DNA of 11,793 bases from an uncultured beta proteobacterium (lineage in GTDB: Bacteria > Pseudomonadota > Gammaproteobacteria > Burkholderiales > Burkholderiaceae_C): NCBI GenBank assembly GCA_903886165.1, contig CAISLL010000153.1, positions 1 through 11,793 on the forward strand. Direction: 5' to 3'. Below are positions 1 through 6,572 of this stretch, in pieces. Made by a program: the position numbers and the translations under genes. Position 1 is the first letter of the stretch; every line of letters starts with the position of its first letter. The notes under the pieces were generated by a model. The model was not told the DNA's origin. It did no database searches and saw nothing but the letters and a program-made list of their open reading frames with translations.

Positions 1-1331
1 GCCGTCAGCCACAGCTCCAGCCCGGTCGATGAGGTGTGCCACAGCGATAGTGGCAGCACACGCGCGGGCACACCCTGGGTGCCATCCCTTTGACCCTTTT
101 CAAGCTGCGCCGCGCGGCCCAGGTCACCCAGCAGCCGCGCGCCCGCACCCTGGCTGTGCAACAGCAGCGCGGGGTCTTTGCCGCCACTGCGCAGGTAGGT
201 GGCCAGCAGGGTCTTGAGCTTCACGCCCTGGTCACTGGCGCGCGGGTAGGCATAAGCCACGGCGCCGGTGGGGCACACCGTGCTGCAGGTGCCGCAACCC
301 ACACACAGGCTGGAGTTGACCTTGATTTGCTGATGATGCCTTTCGCTGCTGATGGCGCTGGCCGAACACACGTCGATGCAGGCAGTGCAACCTGTTTGTT
401 CATTGCGGCTGTGGGCGCAGAGCTTTTGCTTGTAGGTGAAGAATTTGGGCTTCTCAAACTCACCCACCAGCTCGCGCCAGGCCAGCAGTGCCTTGAGGTC
501 ACGCCCATCCCAGTGCAGGTAGCCTTGTGGCTTGGCGTGCTGCGTGAAGGCGGCCACAGTTCGCAGGTCCAACACCAGATCGAACGTGTCGGTGTGGTTT
601 TGCGACGAACGGTTGAAGTCGATGGCACCTGCCACCTTGCAGACCTTGAGACAGGCGCGGTGGGCGTCACAGGTCTTCAGGTCAATCTGGTAATCCAGGC
701 CAATGGCATCTTCCGGGCACACCGCCAGACAGGCGTTGCAGCGGGTGCACAGGTCCAGGTCAATCGGGTTGGCCTGCTGCCAGGCCAACTCAAACGCACC
801 AAGCCAGCCGGTCAGTGTCTGAATTTGCCCGCCCAGCACCGGAAAACGCCGCTCTTGCGCCGCACCCAGATCACCGACGCCCTGGGTGAACAGGGTGACA
901 TCGAGCGCATCACCCAACAGCTCAGCCGCACGCTCGGCCGCACCCAACTCACCAATGACCAAGACACGCCCGGCACTCCGGTACGTAACTGTGGCCACCG
1001 GATCAGGCTCGGGCAAATGCGCAGCGGCCAGCAAGGCTGCAATTTTTGGGCTGACTTTGGCGGCATCACGGCTCCATCCACCCAGTTCCCTGATGTTGAC
1101 AAACTTGATGGGGGCCCCCAATTTGGCCTGATCCGCCAACTCGTTGAAAAGCCGGGTTTCCTGTGTGCAGGCCACCACCAGATTGTCACCCTTGCCCGCC
1201 GCTTTCAGGAACTCGGCGGCCTCGCGCCGGCACAGGCTGGAATGCAGCGTCAGGGTTTCATTCAGGCTTGCGCTCAGGGCCCTCGGGTCGAGCGGCATGG
1301 TCTGGTTGCAGTCGCAAATCAGTGTGGTCAT
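1..1331 (-). CDS. Polyferredoxin (4Fe-4S protein) of the formate dehydrogenase accessory cluster, partial
   Basis: The frame stays open from the ATG at 1331 to the left edge, giving the first 443 residues; the C-terminus is outside the window. Four Cys motifs are visible: CTRCNACLAVCP (C195-C205), CDAHRACLKVCK (C221-C231), C305 followed by CTACIDVC (C315-C322), and CVGCGTCSTVCP (C343-C353). The second motif has His224 where a canonical CxxCxxCxxxC has its second Cys. The N-terminus reads MTTLICDCNQTMPLD, which I associate with the ferredoxin found next to DUF3305/DUF3306 genes in proteobacterial formate dehydrogenase loci. It is probably a cytoplasmic electron carrier or a maturation factor for that enzyme. 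There is no signal peptide or membrane segment in the part seen. The start lies 74 bases inside the DUF3306 gene with no clear Shine-Dalgarno, so translation is probably coupled. A TTG at 1346 is a weaker alternative start. Family assignment is strong; the exact electron partner is unknown. Confidence 0.88.
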   Translation of the reverse strand, partial: MTTLICDCNQTMPLDPRALSASLNETLTLHSSLCRREAAEFLKAAGKGDNLVVACTQETRLFNELADQAKLGAPIKFVNIRELGGWSRDAAKVSPKIAALLAAAHLPEPDPVATVTYRSAGRVLVIGELGAAERAAELLGDALDVTLFTQGVGDLGAAQERRFPVLGGQIQTLTGWLGAFELAWQQANPIDLDLCTRCNACLAVCPEDAIGLDYQIDLKTCDAHRACLKVCKVAGAIDFNRSSQNHTDTFDLVLDLRTVAAFTQHAKPQGYLHWDGRDLKALLAWRELVGEFEKPKFFTYKQKLCAHSRNEQTGCTACIDVCSASAISSERHHQQIKVNSSLCVGCGTCSTVCPTGAVAYAYPRASDQGVKLKTLLATYLRSGGKDPALLLHSQGAGARLLGDLGRAAQLEKGQRDGTQGVPARVLPLSLWHTSSTGLELWLT

Positions 1332-1788
1332 GTGGGGTGTGTTCAATAGGGGTAGCTGGGGCCGAGGCAGGAGCGTCCTCGGTGACCGGGTCTTCTTCAA
1401 ACAGGTTCAGAAACTTGGCACTCGCCATCTGGCGCAGCATGGCAGCGGGCATCGGGTCGGCCTTGGAATAATCGTCGATGTAGATGTCCAGGCCGTCCAT
1501 CACGTTGTAGTGTGGGTCGGCAAAGAGCTTTTTCATGGCCGCGTTGCGAACCTCGGGTGCCACGTCGCGCGAAACAAATGGCGCAAAACTGCTGTCGGCG
1601 TTCAGGGCTTTGACGTCTTCCAGCGTGGGGGCTGGCACGGTGGCCTGAGGGGCTGCGGCACGCGGCTCGACCTCCTGGACAGCGGCTGGACGGTCTGGCG
1701 CTTTTGGCAAGACGGGTTCATCAACCGCCCTGCCCTCGCGCAGGGCTTGCTTGCGCTGCGACCAGCGGCCCAAAAAACCATCAGCCAT
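1258..1788 (-). CDS. DUF3306 family protein
   Basis: This encodes 176 residues starting MADGFLGRWSQRKQ, the usual DUF3306 opening (F-L-x-R-W-S-x-R-K). A Pro/Ala-rich stretch follows at about residues 35-65. The conserved core then contains LEDVKALNADSSFAPFV and the hallmark NVMDGLDIYIDDYS. The C-terminal tail is polar and Pro-rich, and its last codons overlap the ferredoxin gene. No membrane segment, signal peptide or metal motif is seen. The family has no established biochemical role that I know of; it occurs with DUF3305 and a polyferredoxin near formate dehydrogenase genes, which suggests a role in assembly of, or electron supply to, that enzyme (inference). I chose the ATG at 1788 because it matches the family N-terminus. 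It overlaps the DUF3305 stop by 8 bases (ATGGCTGA), a layout typical of translational coupling. An in-frame start further upstream would add 20 residues unlike the family. Confidence 0.87.
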   Translation of the reverse strand: MADGFLGRWSQRKQALREGRAVDEPVLPKAPDRPAAVQEVEPRAAAPQATVPAPTLEDVKALNADSSFAPFVSRDVAPEVRNAAMKKLFADPHYNVMDGLDIYIDDYSKADPMPAAMLRQMASAKFLNLFEEDPVTEDAPASAPATPIEHTPHDHTDLRLQPDHAARPEGPERKPE

Positions 1789-2350
1789 GGGGGCCGCCTT
1801 GGCCACCGCCAAATGTTTTCCCGGTGCTGACCGATGCGGGGCTACCAAACCGGTCAGTGAGCGACTTGAAGCTCTCCGGCCGCTTGCGCCGCTTGGGCTC
1901 GATCACATGGTGCTGGTCTACAAAGGCCTGCAGCCACTGCACCACCGGCGCAGGGGCCGCCACTTGCTCCACGGTTTCCTGTGCATCCAGCCATCTGCCT
2001 GCGTCGTAATAACTCAGGCTCACCACCAGGGGCCGGGCAATCGGCTCATCGGCCACGGTAGCCTCATCTTCCATACGCCACAACACAAACCAGCTCGGCA
2101 CATCGGTACTGGCATTGAGGTAATAACCCTCACCATCGTCCGTGAACAGTTCCACCTTCAAGCCCCCGTGTAACCAGCGCTGTGTGCTCTCATTTTGATA
2201 AAGCAGACGCGGCTCGGTGCCAAAGCCAGGCTCGTTCATGACCACGTCTTCCAGCTCCCAGCGCCAGGCCTGCCAGCGGCTGGCCGGGCCGGTGTTGGCA
2301 ACACGCTGCATGATCACAGCAACATCAAGGGTGGGGCGTGGGTTCGACAT
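1781..2350 (-). CDS. DUF3305 family protein
   Basis: This encodes 189 residues starting MSNPRPTLDVAVIMQR. The DUF3305 pattern covers about residues 8-135: V-I-M-Q-R, then W-x-A-W-R-W-E, P-R-L-L-Y, the W-L-H-G-G-L segment, an acidic D-D-G-E-G-Y-Y-L-N turn, and W-F-V-L-W-R. It ends with an Arg/Lys-rich tail. It looks soluble and cytoplasmic, with no cysteines for metal binding and no membrane segment. The biochemical function is not established. Its steady partners are DUF3306 and a 4Fe-4S protein in formate dehydrogenase gene clusters, and both follow directly here. It begins 41 bases after the stop of the degenerate HD-GYP gene. I see no convincing promoter or terminator hairpin in that gap and no strong Shine-Dalgarno, so it may depend on readthrough from upstream or on a promoter I cannot recognise. 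Confidence 0.87.
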   Translation of the reverse strand: MSNPRPTLDVAVIMQRVANTGPASRWQAWRWELEDVVMNEPGFGTEPRLLYQNESTQRWLHGGLKVELFTDDGEGYYLNASTDVPSWFVLWRMEDEATVADEPIARPLVVSLSYYDAGRWLDAQETVEQVAAPAPVVQWLQAFVDQHHVIEPKRRKRPESFKSLTDRFGSPASVSTGKTFGGGQGGPHG

Positions 2351-2391
2351 AAGGCAGGGAACTGTAACGGATTGGCCGGTCCGTGCACGTG

Positions 2392-3768
2392 TCAGGGTCT
2401 CGCCGTCAGATCAGGGCCAGTTGCATCCGAGCGCACATGCAGCGTCAATACCAGACCGGCAGACTTCTCGAAGTCTGCAATCTTGCGGATGACCTGGGCG
2501 TCCAGCACCTGGTCCATGGGCAGCATGAACAGGCCACTGGGCGTAACGAGGTCACGCGAAAGCACCATACCAGTCTGCAGGGCATGCACCATGACTTGCG
2601 TCTCCATGACCACAGCCGGGGCGGCGCCGACGGGTACCAAAGGCTTCAGGAGCCCAAGCAGAACCGCCACCAGGGTCGGATCGTATCGTTTGCCACTGCC
2701 TTGAACAATCACGGCCAGCGCGTCTTCGGGTGTCAGGTGGCGCTGCGCCAGAACGCCGGCCTGCAGGTTGTCATAGTCGCTGGCCAGGGCCAGAATTCGT
2801 GCTCCCAGGGGAATGCTGTCACCAGCCAGACGCTGCGGAAAACCGGTGCCATCAAATCGCTCAAGCTGGGCGGCGATGAGGTCCACCGAGCCACTCAAGT
2901 CTGGCAGCGGCATCAGCAACTGCCTGGCACGGGCCGGGTGACTGCGGTACAGCTCAAGCTGGGCTGCATCCATATTGACCACGGGCATGGCCAACAATTC
3001 GTCGGCAAAGCCGACTTTTCCAACCTCGTGCAACAGGGCGGCAATAAAAACCTCTTGTGCAAGCCTGGCGTCAAGCTCGCATTTGACGGCCAGGCGCCGC
3101 GCCAGATCGGCAACCCTGCGTGCGTGGCCAGCCAGTTGACCACCGCGCAATTCCACCAGGGCAGTGAACACCTTGACCGAGGTGATGAAGTTGACCTTGA
3201 GTTTGTCGTTCACCCCCTGCAGCGACTCGTTGGCACTCAGCAGCCTCGCGCAGCGCGCCTGCACCAAGGCTTCCAGGTGGTCGTTGAGGCTGCGCAGTTC
3301 CTCGTTCTGATGGGCGACCAAGGCCTGCAGACGCCTTGCTTCAAGCTCCAGCGCCTTGCGCGCCAGCGCCTCATGCACGATCAACAAAATGTCGTTGTCA
3401 TCCCACGGCTTGGCGATGTAGCGAAATATTTCACCCCGGTTGACGGCCTCGATGATCGAGCTGATGTCCGCATAACCGGTCAGCAGGAGCCGCACCGGAT
3501 CCGGCCACCGGTTGCGCACATGCTCCAGAAACTGGGCACCGTCCATCTCCGGCATCCGCATGTCCGAGATGACCAGGTCAACCGGCTCCCTTTCCAGCAA
3601 ATCCAGCCCGGCCTGGCCACCCTGCGCCAGAAGCACCTTATAACCCCGGGCACGAAACAGTCGGCGCAGCGCCGACAGGATGCTGGGCTCATCGTCGACA
3701 CACAAGATGGTGAACACCTGTGCCTCACTGGCCGACGATACAGCCGGGCTGTCAGTCATGTCGTTCAT
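2392..3768 (-). CDS. Receiver/HD-GYP response regulator with degenerate phosphodiesterase site
   Basis: This encodes 458 residues. Residues 19-135 are a CheY-like receiver with the acidic pair D25/D26, phosphoacceptor D69 (in VISDMRMPEMDG), T97 and K120 (AKPWDD), so phosphorylation should work. A coiled-coil linker covers about 135-190 and the HD-GYP domain about 195-370. A C-terminal module (LQTGMVLSRDL and following) is shared with the rightward paralog at 4922. The domain keeps the E and H of VELRGGQLAGHARR and the H of YRSHP. However, HD has become His247-Glu248 (LLHEVGK), and the HH of HHExxDGxGYP has become Gln301-Leu302 (AQLERFDGTGFP). Three ligands expected to hold the metal centre are therefore changed, so c-di-GMP hydrolysis is unlikely; it may be a phosphorylation-controlled binding or scaffold protein. 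The frame is intact and the rest is well conserved, which argues against a pseudogene. ATG 3768 is used, with ATG 3759 as an alternative. It follows the HDOD gene by 21 bases. Confidence 0.9.
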   Translation of the reverse strand: MNDMTDSPAVSSASEAQVFTILCVDDEPSILSALRRLFRARGYKVLLAQGGQAGLDLLEREPVDLVISDMRMPEMDGAQFLEHVRNRWPDPVRLLLTGYADISSIIEAVNRGEIFRYIAKPWDDNDILLIVHEALARKALELEARRLQALVAHQNEELRSLNDHLEALVQARCARLLSANESLQGVNDKLKVNFITSVKVFTALVELRGGQLAGHARRVADLARRLAVKCELDARLAQEVFIAALLHEVGKVGFADELLAMPVVNMDAAQLELYRSHPARARQLLMPLPDLSGSVDLIAAQLERFDGTGFPQRLAGDSIPLGARILALASDYDNLQAGVLAQRHLTPEDALAVIVQGSGKRYDPTLVAVLLGLLKPLVPVGAAPAVVMETQVMVHALQTGMVLSRDLVTPSGLFMLPMDQVLDAQVIRKIADFEKSAGLVLTLHVRSDATGPDLTARP

Positions 3769-3789
3769 GTAAGGCGGCCAGACGTCATG

Positions 3790-4632
3790 TCAGATGGTAG
3801 AAAACCGCTTGGCTTCATCGAGCATCGGCTTCAGGTCTCCGAGCGAGACCATGACCTCATCGAGCGTGCCACCCAGACGCTTTGCGATCTGAGGCGGCAG
3901 TGGCTCCAGCACTGGGCCACCGCCAAAATCGAAACCCAGCTTCTGGCTGATCTTGTTGGCCGCAAAGACGCAGGCCATCAAATCGGTGTCAAGCAGATGA
4001 GGCTCGTGCTGGTGTCCAATGGTGGCAATCAGATTCGGTGCAAAGCGCCACTTTTCTGCCAACATCGCACCAATGGCAGCGTGGTCCACACCCACAACCT
4101 CGCGCAGTGCCTGGCCCAACGATGTCTCATGCCAAAGGCTCGCCTCGCGTGCCTTGCGAAACTCAAGCGGCATGAATTGTGCAACCACCACTTTGCCAAA
4201 ATCATGCAACAAGCCGGCAATGAAGCAGTCATGCGGGTCGGCATCTGCCACACGTTGGCCGAGTTGTTTGGCAATACCTGCCGTGGCCAGCGAATGCAAC
4301 AGATACTGCGGACCATCAAAGCCAGCCTCGGGCGTGGCTGGCAGCATGCCGATGGCAGCAATGCTCAAGGCCAGGTTCTTGATCGTGTTGAAACCCAGAA
4401 ACACCACCGCATGGTCAATGGAGGTGATCTGTTTGGACAGGCTGTAGTACGCGGAATTGACCACGCGCAAAACCTTCACCGTGATGACCGGGTCTTTGTC
4501 AATCACCCGCACCAAATCCTTGGGTGAACAATTCATATCCCGCGTGAGTGCAAGAATGCTCCTGACGCTCCTGGGAAATGCAGGCATGCCTTCAACGGCG
4601 GCAGCCAGTTTGGGGGAGAGATCGGAACTCAC
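3790..4632 (-). CDS. HDOD domain protein
   Basis: This encodes 280 residues from a GTG start (MSSDLSPKLAAAVEGMPAFPRS). The HDOD domain covers about residues 14-215. It includes the opening LPxLP-like MPAFPRS, the segment IDKDPVITVKVLRVVNSAYY, then LGFNTIKNLALS, and HD at His143-Asp144 (GLLHDFGK). HDOD domains resemble HD hydrolases but most have no demonstrated enzyme activity and are thought to act as protein-interaction or signalling modules, often encoded beside receivers and c-di-GMP proteins. The protein has no membrane segment or signal peptide and carries no receiver of its own, so the receiver protein encoded 21 bases downstream is its natural partner (inference). It is the first gene of the leftward arm. 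Its start lies about 142 bases from the centre of the FNR-type palindrome at 4768-4781. The upstream Shine-Dalgarno is weak (a GAAAGA-like stretch). ATG at residue 16 would cut into the domain, so GTG is preferred. Confidence 0.9.
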   Translation of the reverse strand: MSSDLSPKLAAAVEGMPAFPRSVRSILALTRDMNCSPKDLVRVIDKDPVITVKVLRVVNSAYYSLSKQITSIDHAVVFLGFNTIKNLALSIAAIGMLPATPEAGFDGPQYLLHSLATAGIAKQLGQRVADADPHDCFIAGLLHDFGKVVVAQFMPLEFRKAREASLWHETSLGQALREVVGVDHAAIGAMLAEKWRFAPNLIATIGHQHEPHLLDTDLMACVFAANKISQKLGFDFGGGPVLEPLPPQIAKRLGGTLDEVMVSLGDLKPMLDEAKRFSTI

Positions 4633-4921
4633 GGCAATGCAGGTCTTTCAAGGGCGCGCAAAACACCCACTTTAATTGATTTGACAGCCCCAAAACATGT
4701 CGATGGACTGAAATACATGGCAGCGGTGCACCGGGTTCCCCATACCGGGCCGGAACGCCGGAATTCTTTGATTTGAATCAAATGCTGGTGTTTTCCCGCG
4801 TTCGGTAACTGCAAAAAGATTGAAAATGGTGCGGTTTGCGACCCACAATGTCACCAACAACCGATTTGCAAAGACGGTGGTTGTTCCCACCTGTTTGCCT
4901 ACCTACTTCTGGAATCGCCGC
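4633..4921. promoter_or_regulatory. Divergent intergenic region with control elements for both arms
   Basis: This 289-base region lies between the leftward HDOD gene and the rightward receiver/HD-GYP gene. It is richer in A+T than the flanking genes, especially at 4661-4700 and 4765-4830, as expected for promoters. It holds the FNR-type palindrome described separately. No core promoter is certain. GAAAAT at 4822-4827 is a fair -10 for the rightward arm at class I spacing from the palindrome. TATGGG (complement of 4739-4744) would sit at class II spacing for the leftward arm but matches the -10 consensus poorly. No open frame here shows recognisable protein features. Confidence 0.7.
4768..4781. 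promoter_or_regulatory. Perfect FNR/Anr-type binding site TTGAT-N4-ATCAA
   Basis: The bases TTGATTTGAATCAA match the FNR/Anr consensus TTGAT-N4-ATCAA in all ten specified positions, and the palindrome extends one more base on each side (TTTGATTTGAATCAAA, 4767-4782). FNR-family regulators bind this as dimers, typically when oxygen is low; Dnr/Nnr-type relatives recognise near-identical sites. The centre (about 4774.5) lies about 142 bases from the HDOD start and about 147 from the start at 4922, so it could act on either arm or both. The redox character of the genes (ferredoxin, hemerythrin) fits anaerobic control. The match is direct; the regulator and direction of effect are inference. Confidence 0.78.
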
Positions 4922-6274
4922 ATGACCTCTGAGGACCCGACTTCGGTTTCAAGCCCAACGCCCGCAGGTGCAGTCACGGGTGCGACGCTGCTCTTTGTGG
5001 ATGACGAGCCATCCATTCTGAGCGCCCTGCGCCGCCTGTTCCGCCCACGTGGCTACAAGATCCTGACCGCAGAAAGTGGCGCCGCCGGGCTTGCGCTCCT
5101 TGAGCAGGAGCCGGTCGACCTGGTGATTTCCGACATGCGCATGCCTGAGATGGACGGCGCGCAGTTTCTCGAAAAGGTACGGGCACAACATCCCGCCACC
5201 ATGCGCCTTCTTTTGACTGGTTATGCGGATGTGACATCCACCATCAACGCCATCAACAAAGGTGAAATTTATCGTCACATTTCCAAACCCTGGGATGACA
5301 ACGACATCCAGTTGATCGTGCAAAAGGCCCTTGAACACAAGCGGCTGGAGTCGGAAAACCAGCGCCTGCTGGCGCTCACCACTCAGCAGAACGAGGCCCT
5401 GAAAGAACTCAATTCCGGCCTGGAGCAACGGGTCAAGGACCGCACTGCCGAGATCGAGCAGGTCAACAGCTTTCTGAACCTGGCCAACGACAAGCTCAAG
5501 GCCAATTTCATCACCTCGATCAAGGTGTTCTCGGGTCTGATCGAGCTGCGCGAAGGTGCGGTCGCCGGCCACGCGCGTCGCGTGGCCGATCTTTCCCGCA
5601 AGATTGCAGTGCGCATGGGCCTGGACGCCCAGGCGCAACAAGACGTGTTTGTGGCTGGCCTGCTGCACGACATTGGCAAGATCGGCTTTTCTGACTCCCT
5701 GCTGGGCAAGCCCGTCTCAAAACTCGGCAGCGACGACGTGTCGCGGTATCGCAAGCATGCCTTGTCGGGCGAGGCAGCGCTGATGCCGCTGACCGAGTTG
5801 CTGGGTGTGGCCAAAATCATCCGCGCGCACCATGAACGTTTTGATGGCCAGGGTTTCCCTGACCGGGCGCTTGGCCTTGCGATTCCCTTTGGCGCCCGCA
5901 TTGTGGCGGTAGCCAACGACTACGACGGCCTGCAGATCGGCACCCTGTCCGAACGCCGGTTTCCCTCCGACGAAGCCAAAACCATGTTGCTGCAAAGCCG
6001 TGGCAAACGTTATGACCCCCAGGTGCTGGATGCCTTTGTTGAAATCATTGGTGCGCCCAGGGAGGAGGTGGGCCGTGACCGCGAGATTTCAGCCGACGCG
6101 CTTGAGCCCGGCATGGTGTCTGCCAGGGACATCCTGAGCCGCGATGGCACCCTGCTCCTTGCCGCCGACTATGTGATGGACGCCACCATCGTGCGCCAAA
6201 TCCAAGAGTATGCCAACCGTGAAGGGCTTCGGCTGATGGTGCATGTGCGCACCGACAAAAAGTTCCATGTCTGA
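4922..6274 (+). CDS. Receiver/HD-GYP response regulator, probable c-di-GMP phosphodiesterase
   Basis: This encodes 450 residues (MTSEDPTSVSSPTPAG). The receiver covers residues 21-138, with D27/D28, phosphoacceptor D71, T99 and K122. A coiled coil follows at about 140-195 (LNSGLEQRVKDRTAEIEQVN). The HD-GYP domain covers about 197-375 and has His217, His249-Asp250 (LLHDIGK), His279 (RKHALSGE), His303-His304 (HHERFDGQGFP) and a VANDYDGL segment. Tyr of GYP is Phe, a common substitution; the last motif has N-D where many family members have a single D. The expected activity is phosphorylation-controlled hydrolysis of cyclic di-GMP in the cytoplasm. The C-terminal module (LEPGMVSARDIL...LLAADYVMD) is shared with the leftward paralog. 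ATG 4922 is preferred: the frame extends in phase to an ATG at 4820, but the extra 34 residues resemble no receiver N-terminus, and 4922 gives the same leader length as the paralog. Its stop overlaps the next gene by 8 bases. Confidence 0.9.
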   Translation: MTSEDPTSVSSPTPAGAVTGATLLFVDDEPSILSALRRLFRPRGYKILTAESGAAGLALLEQEPVDLVISDMRMPEMDGAQFLEKVRAQHPATMRLLLTGYADVTSTINAINKGEIYRHISKPWDDNDIQLIVQKALEHKRLESENQRLLALTTQQNEALKELNSGLEQRVKDRTAEIEQVNSFLNLANDKLKANFITSIKVFSGLIELREGAVAGHARRVADLSRKIAVRMGLDAQAQQDVFVAGLLHDIGKIGFSDSLLGKPVSKLGSDDVSRYRKHALSGEAALMPLTELLGVAKIIRAHHERFDGQGFPDRALGLAIPFGARIVAVANDYDGLQIGTLSERRFPSDEAKTMLLQSRGKRYDPQVLDAFVEIIGAPREEVGRDREISADALEPGMVSARDILSRDGTLLLAADYVMDATIVRQIQEYANREGLRLMVHVRTDKKFHV

Positions 6275-6551
6275 CACTCCCAATGCCACCGGCACAACCA
6301 CCATGAGCGATCAAGAACATGAAGGGCACCTGCTGGCTCAACCCAGCCTTCAATCCATGGCCGCATGCATCGCCGGCCTGTTGATCGGCTGGCCAGTGAT
6401 CCAGATTGTGGGCGACAAAGGCCAATGGACCCTGTTCCTCTACGTGTTCACCGTCTGGGCCGCCCTGGTGCTGCTGCTGGTCTTCATTGGCCACGCCATC
6501 GCACAATCTGGCCGGCCCGACGATTCGACGACCGGCCCCGGTCAGAACTGA
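6267..6551 (+). CDS. Small inner-membrane protein with two transmembrane segments
   Basis: This encodes 94 residues starting MSDTPNATG. The first 35 or so are polar, followed by two hydrophobic segments at about residues 33-50 (CIAGLLIGWPVIQIV) and 60-84 (WTLFLYVFTVWAALVLLLVF). A short polar tail, GRPDDSTTGPGQN, ends it. I do not recognise a named family. The layout suggests an inner-membrane hairpin with both ends in the cytoplasm. The ATG overlaps the stop of the receiver/HD-GYP gene in the sequence ATGTCTGA, and the symporter/kinase gene follows 21 bases after its stop, so it is almost certainly cotranslated with them. A partner or stability factor for the symporter-type sensor is a reasonable guess, made from position only. 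A second ATG at 6303 (MSDQEHEGHLL) is a possible shorter start. Confidence 0.75.
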   Translation: MSDTPNATGTTTMSDQEHEGHLLAQPSLQSMAACIAGLLIGWPVIQIVGDKGQWTLFLYVFTVWAALVLLLVFIGHAIAQSGRPDDSTTGPGQN

Positions 6552-6558
6552 ACCTGGC

Positions 6559-6563
6559 AGGGA
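6559..6563 (+). promoter_or_regulatory. Ribosome binding site for the symporter/kinase gene
   Basis: AGGGA lies 9 bases before the GTG at 6573. It supports this GTG as the start of the 1274-residue protein, since no ATG is available near the first membrane segment. Confidence 0.6.
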
Positions 6564-6572
6564 ACCAGCCCC

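Noticed and set aside
90..1349. Plus-strand open frame (419 codons) opposite the polyferredoxin gene.
   Set aside because: The minus strand carries well-formed 4Fe-4S motifs throughout; the plus-strand product has no such signature.
1789..1848. Extended DUF3306 start 20 codons upstream (MVAPHRSAPGKH).
   Set aside because: The extension overlaps the conserved DUF3305 reading frame and does not match the family opening, whereas MADGFLGRWSQRK does.
2383..4527. Very long plus-strand open frame (714 codons) opposite the HDOD and degenerate HD-GYP genes.
   Set aside because: It lies antisense to two genes with clear domains and its translation shows no recognisable motif. Long antisense frames are common in GC-rich genes.
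4681..4686. TTGACA, a perfect -35 hexamer on the plus strand.
   Set aside because: No acceptable -10 hexamer occurs 16-18 bases downstream, so it is probably chance.
4735..4756. Imperfect inverted repeat GTTCC...GGAAC in the divergent region.
   Set aside because: A 5-bp match in GC-rich sequence is expected by chance and matches no operator I recognise.
4856..4885. Inverted repeat AACAACC...GGTTGTT with a 16-base loop just upstream of the start at 4922.
   Set aside because: A 7-bp stem with a long loop and no T-run is too weak to call a terminator or riboswitch; I see no conserved riboswitch core.
4820..4921. N-terminal extension of the rightward receiver/HD-GYP protein from the ATG at 4820.
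   Set aside because: The 34 extra residues do not resemble receiver leaders, and the paralog's leader length agrees with the ATG at 4922. A transcription start in this stretch would settle it.
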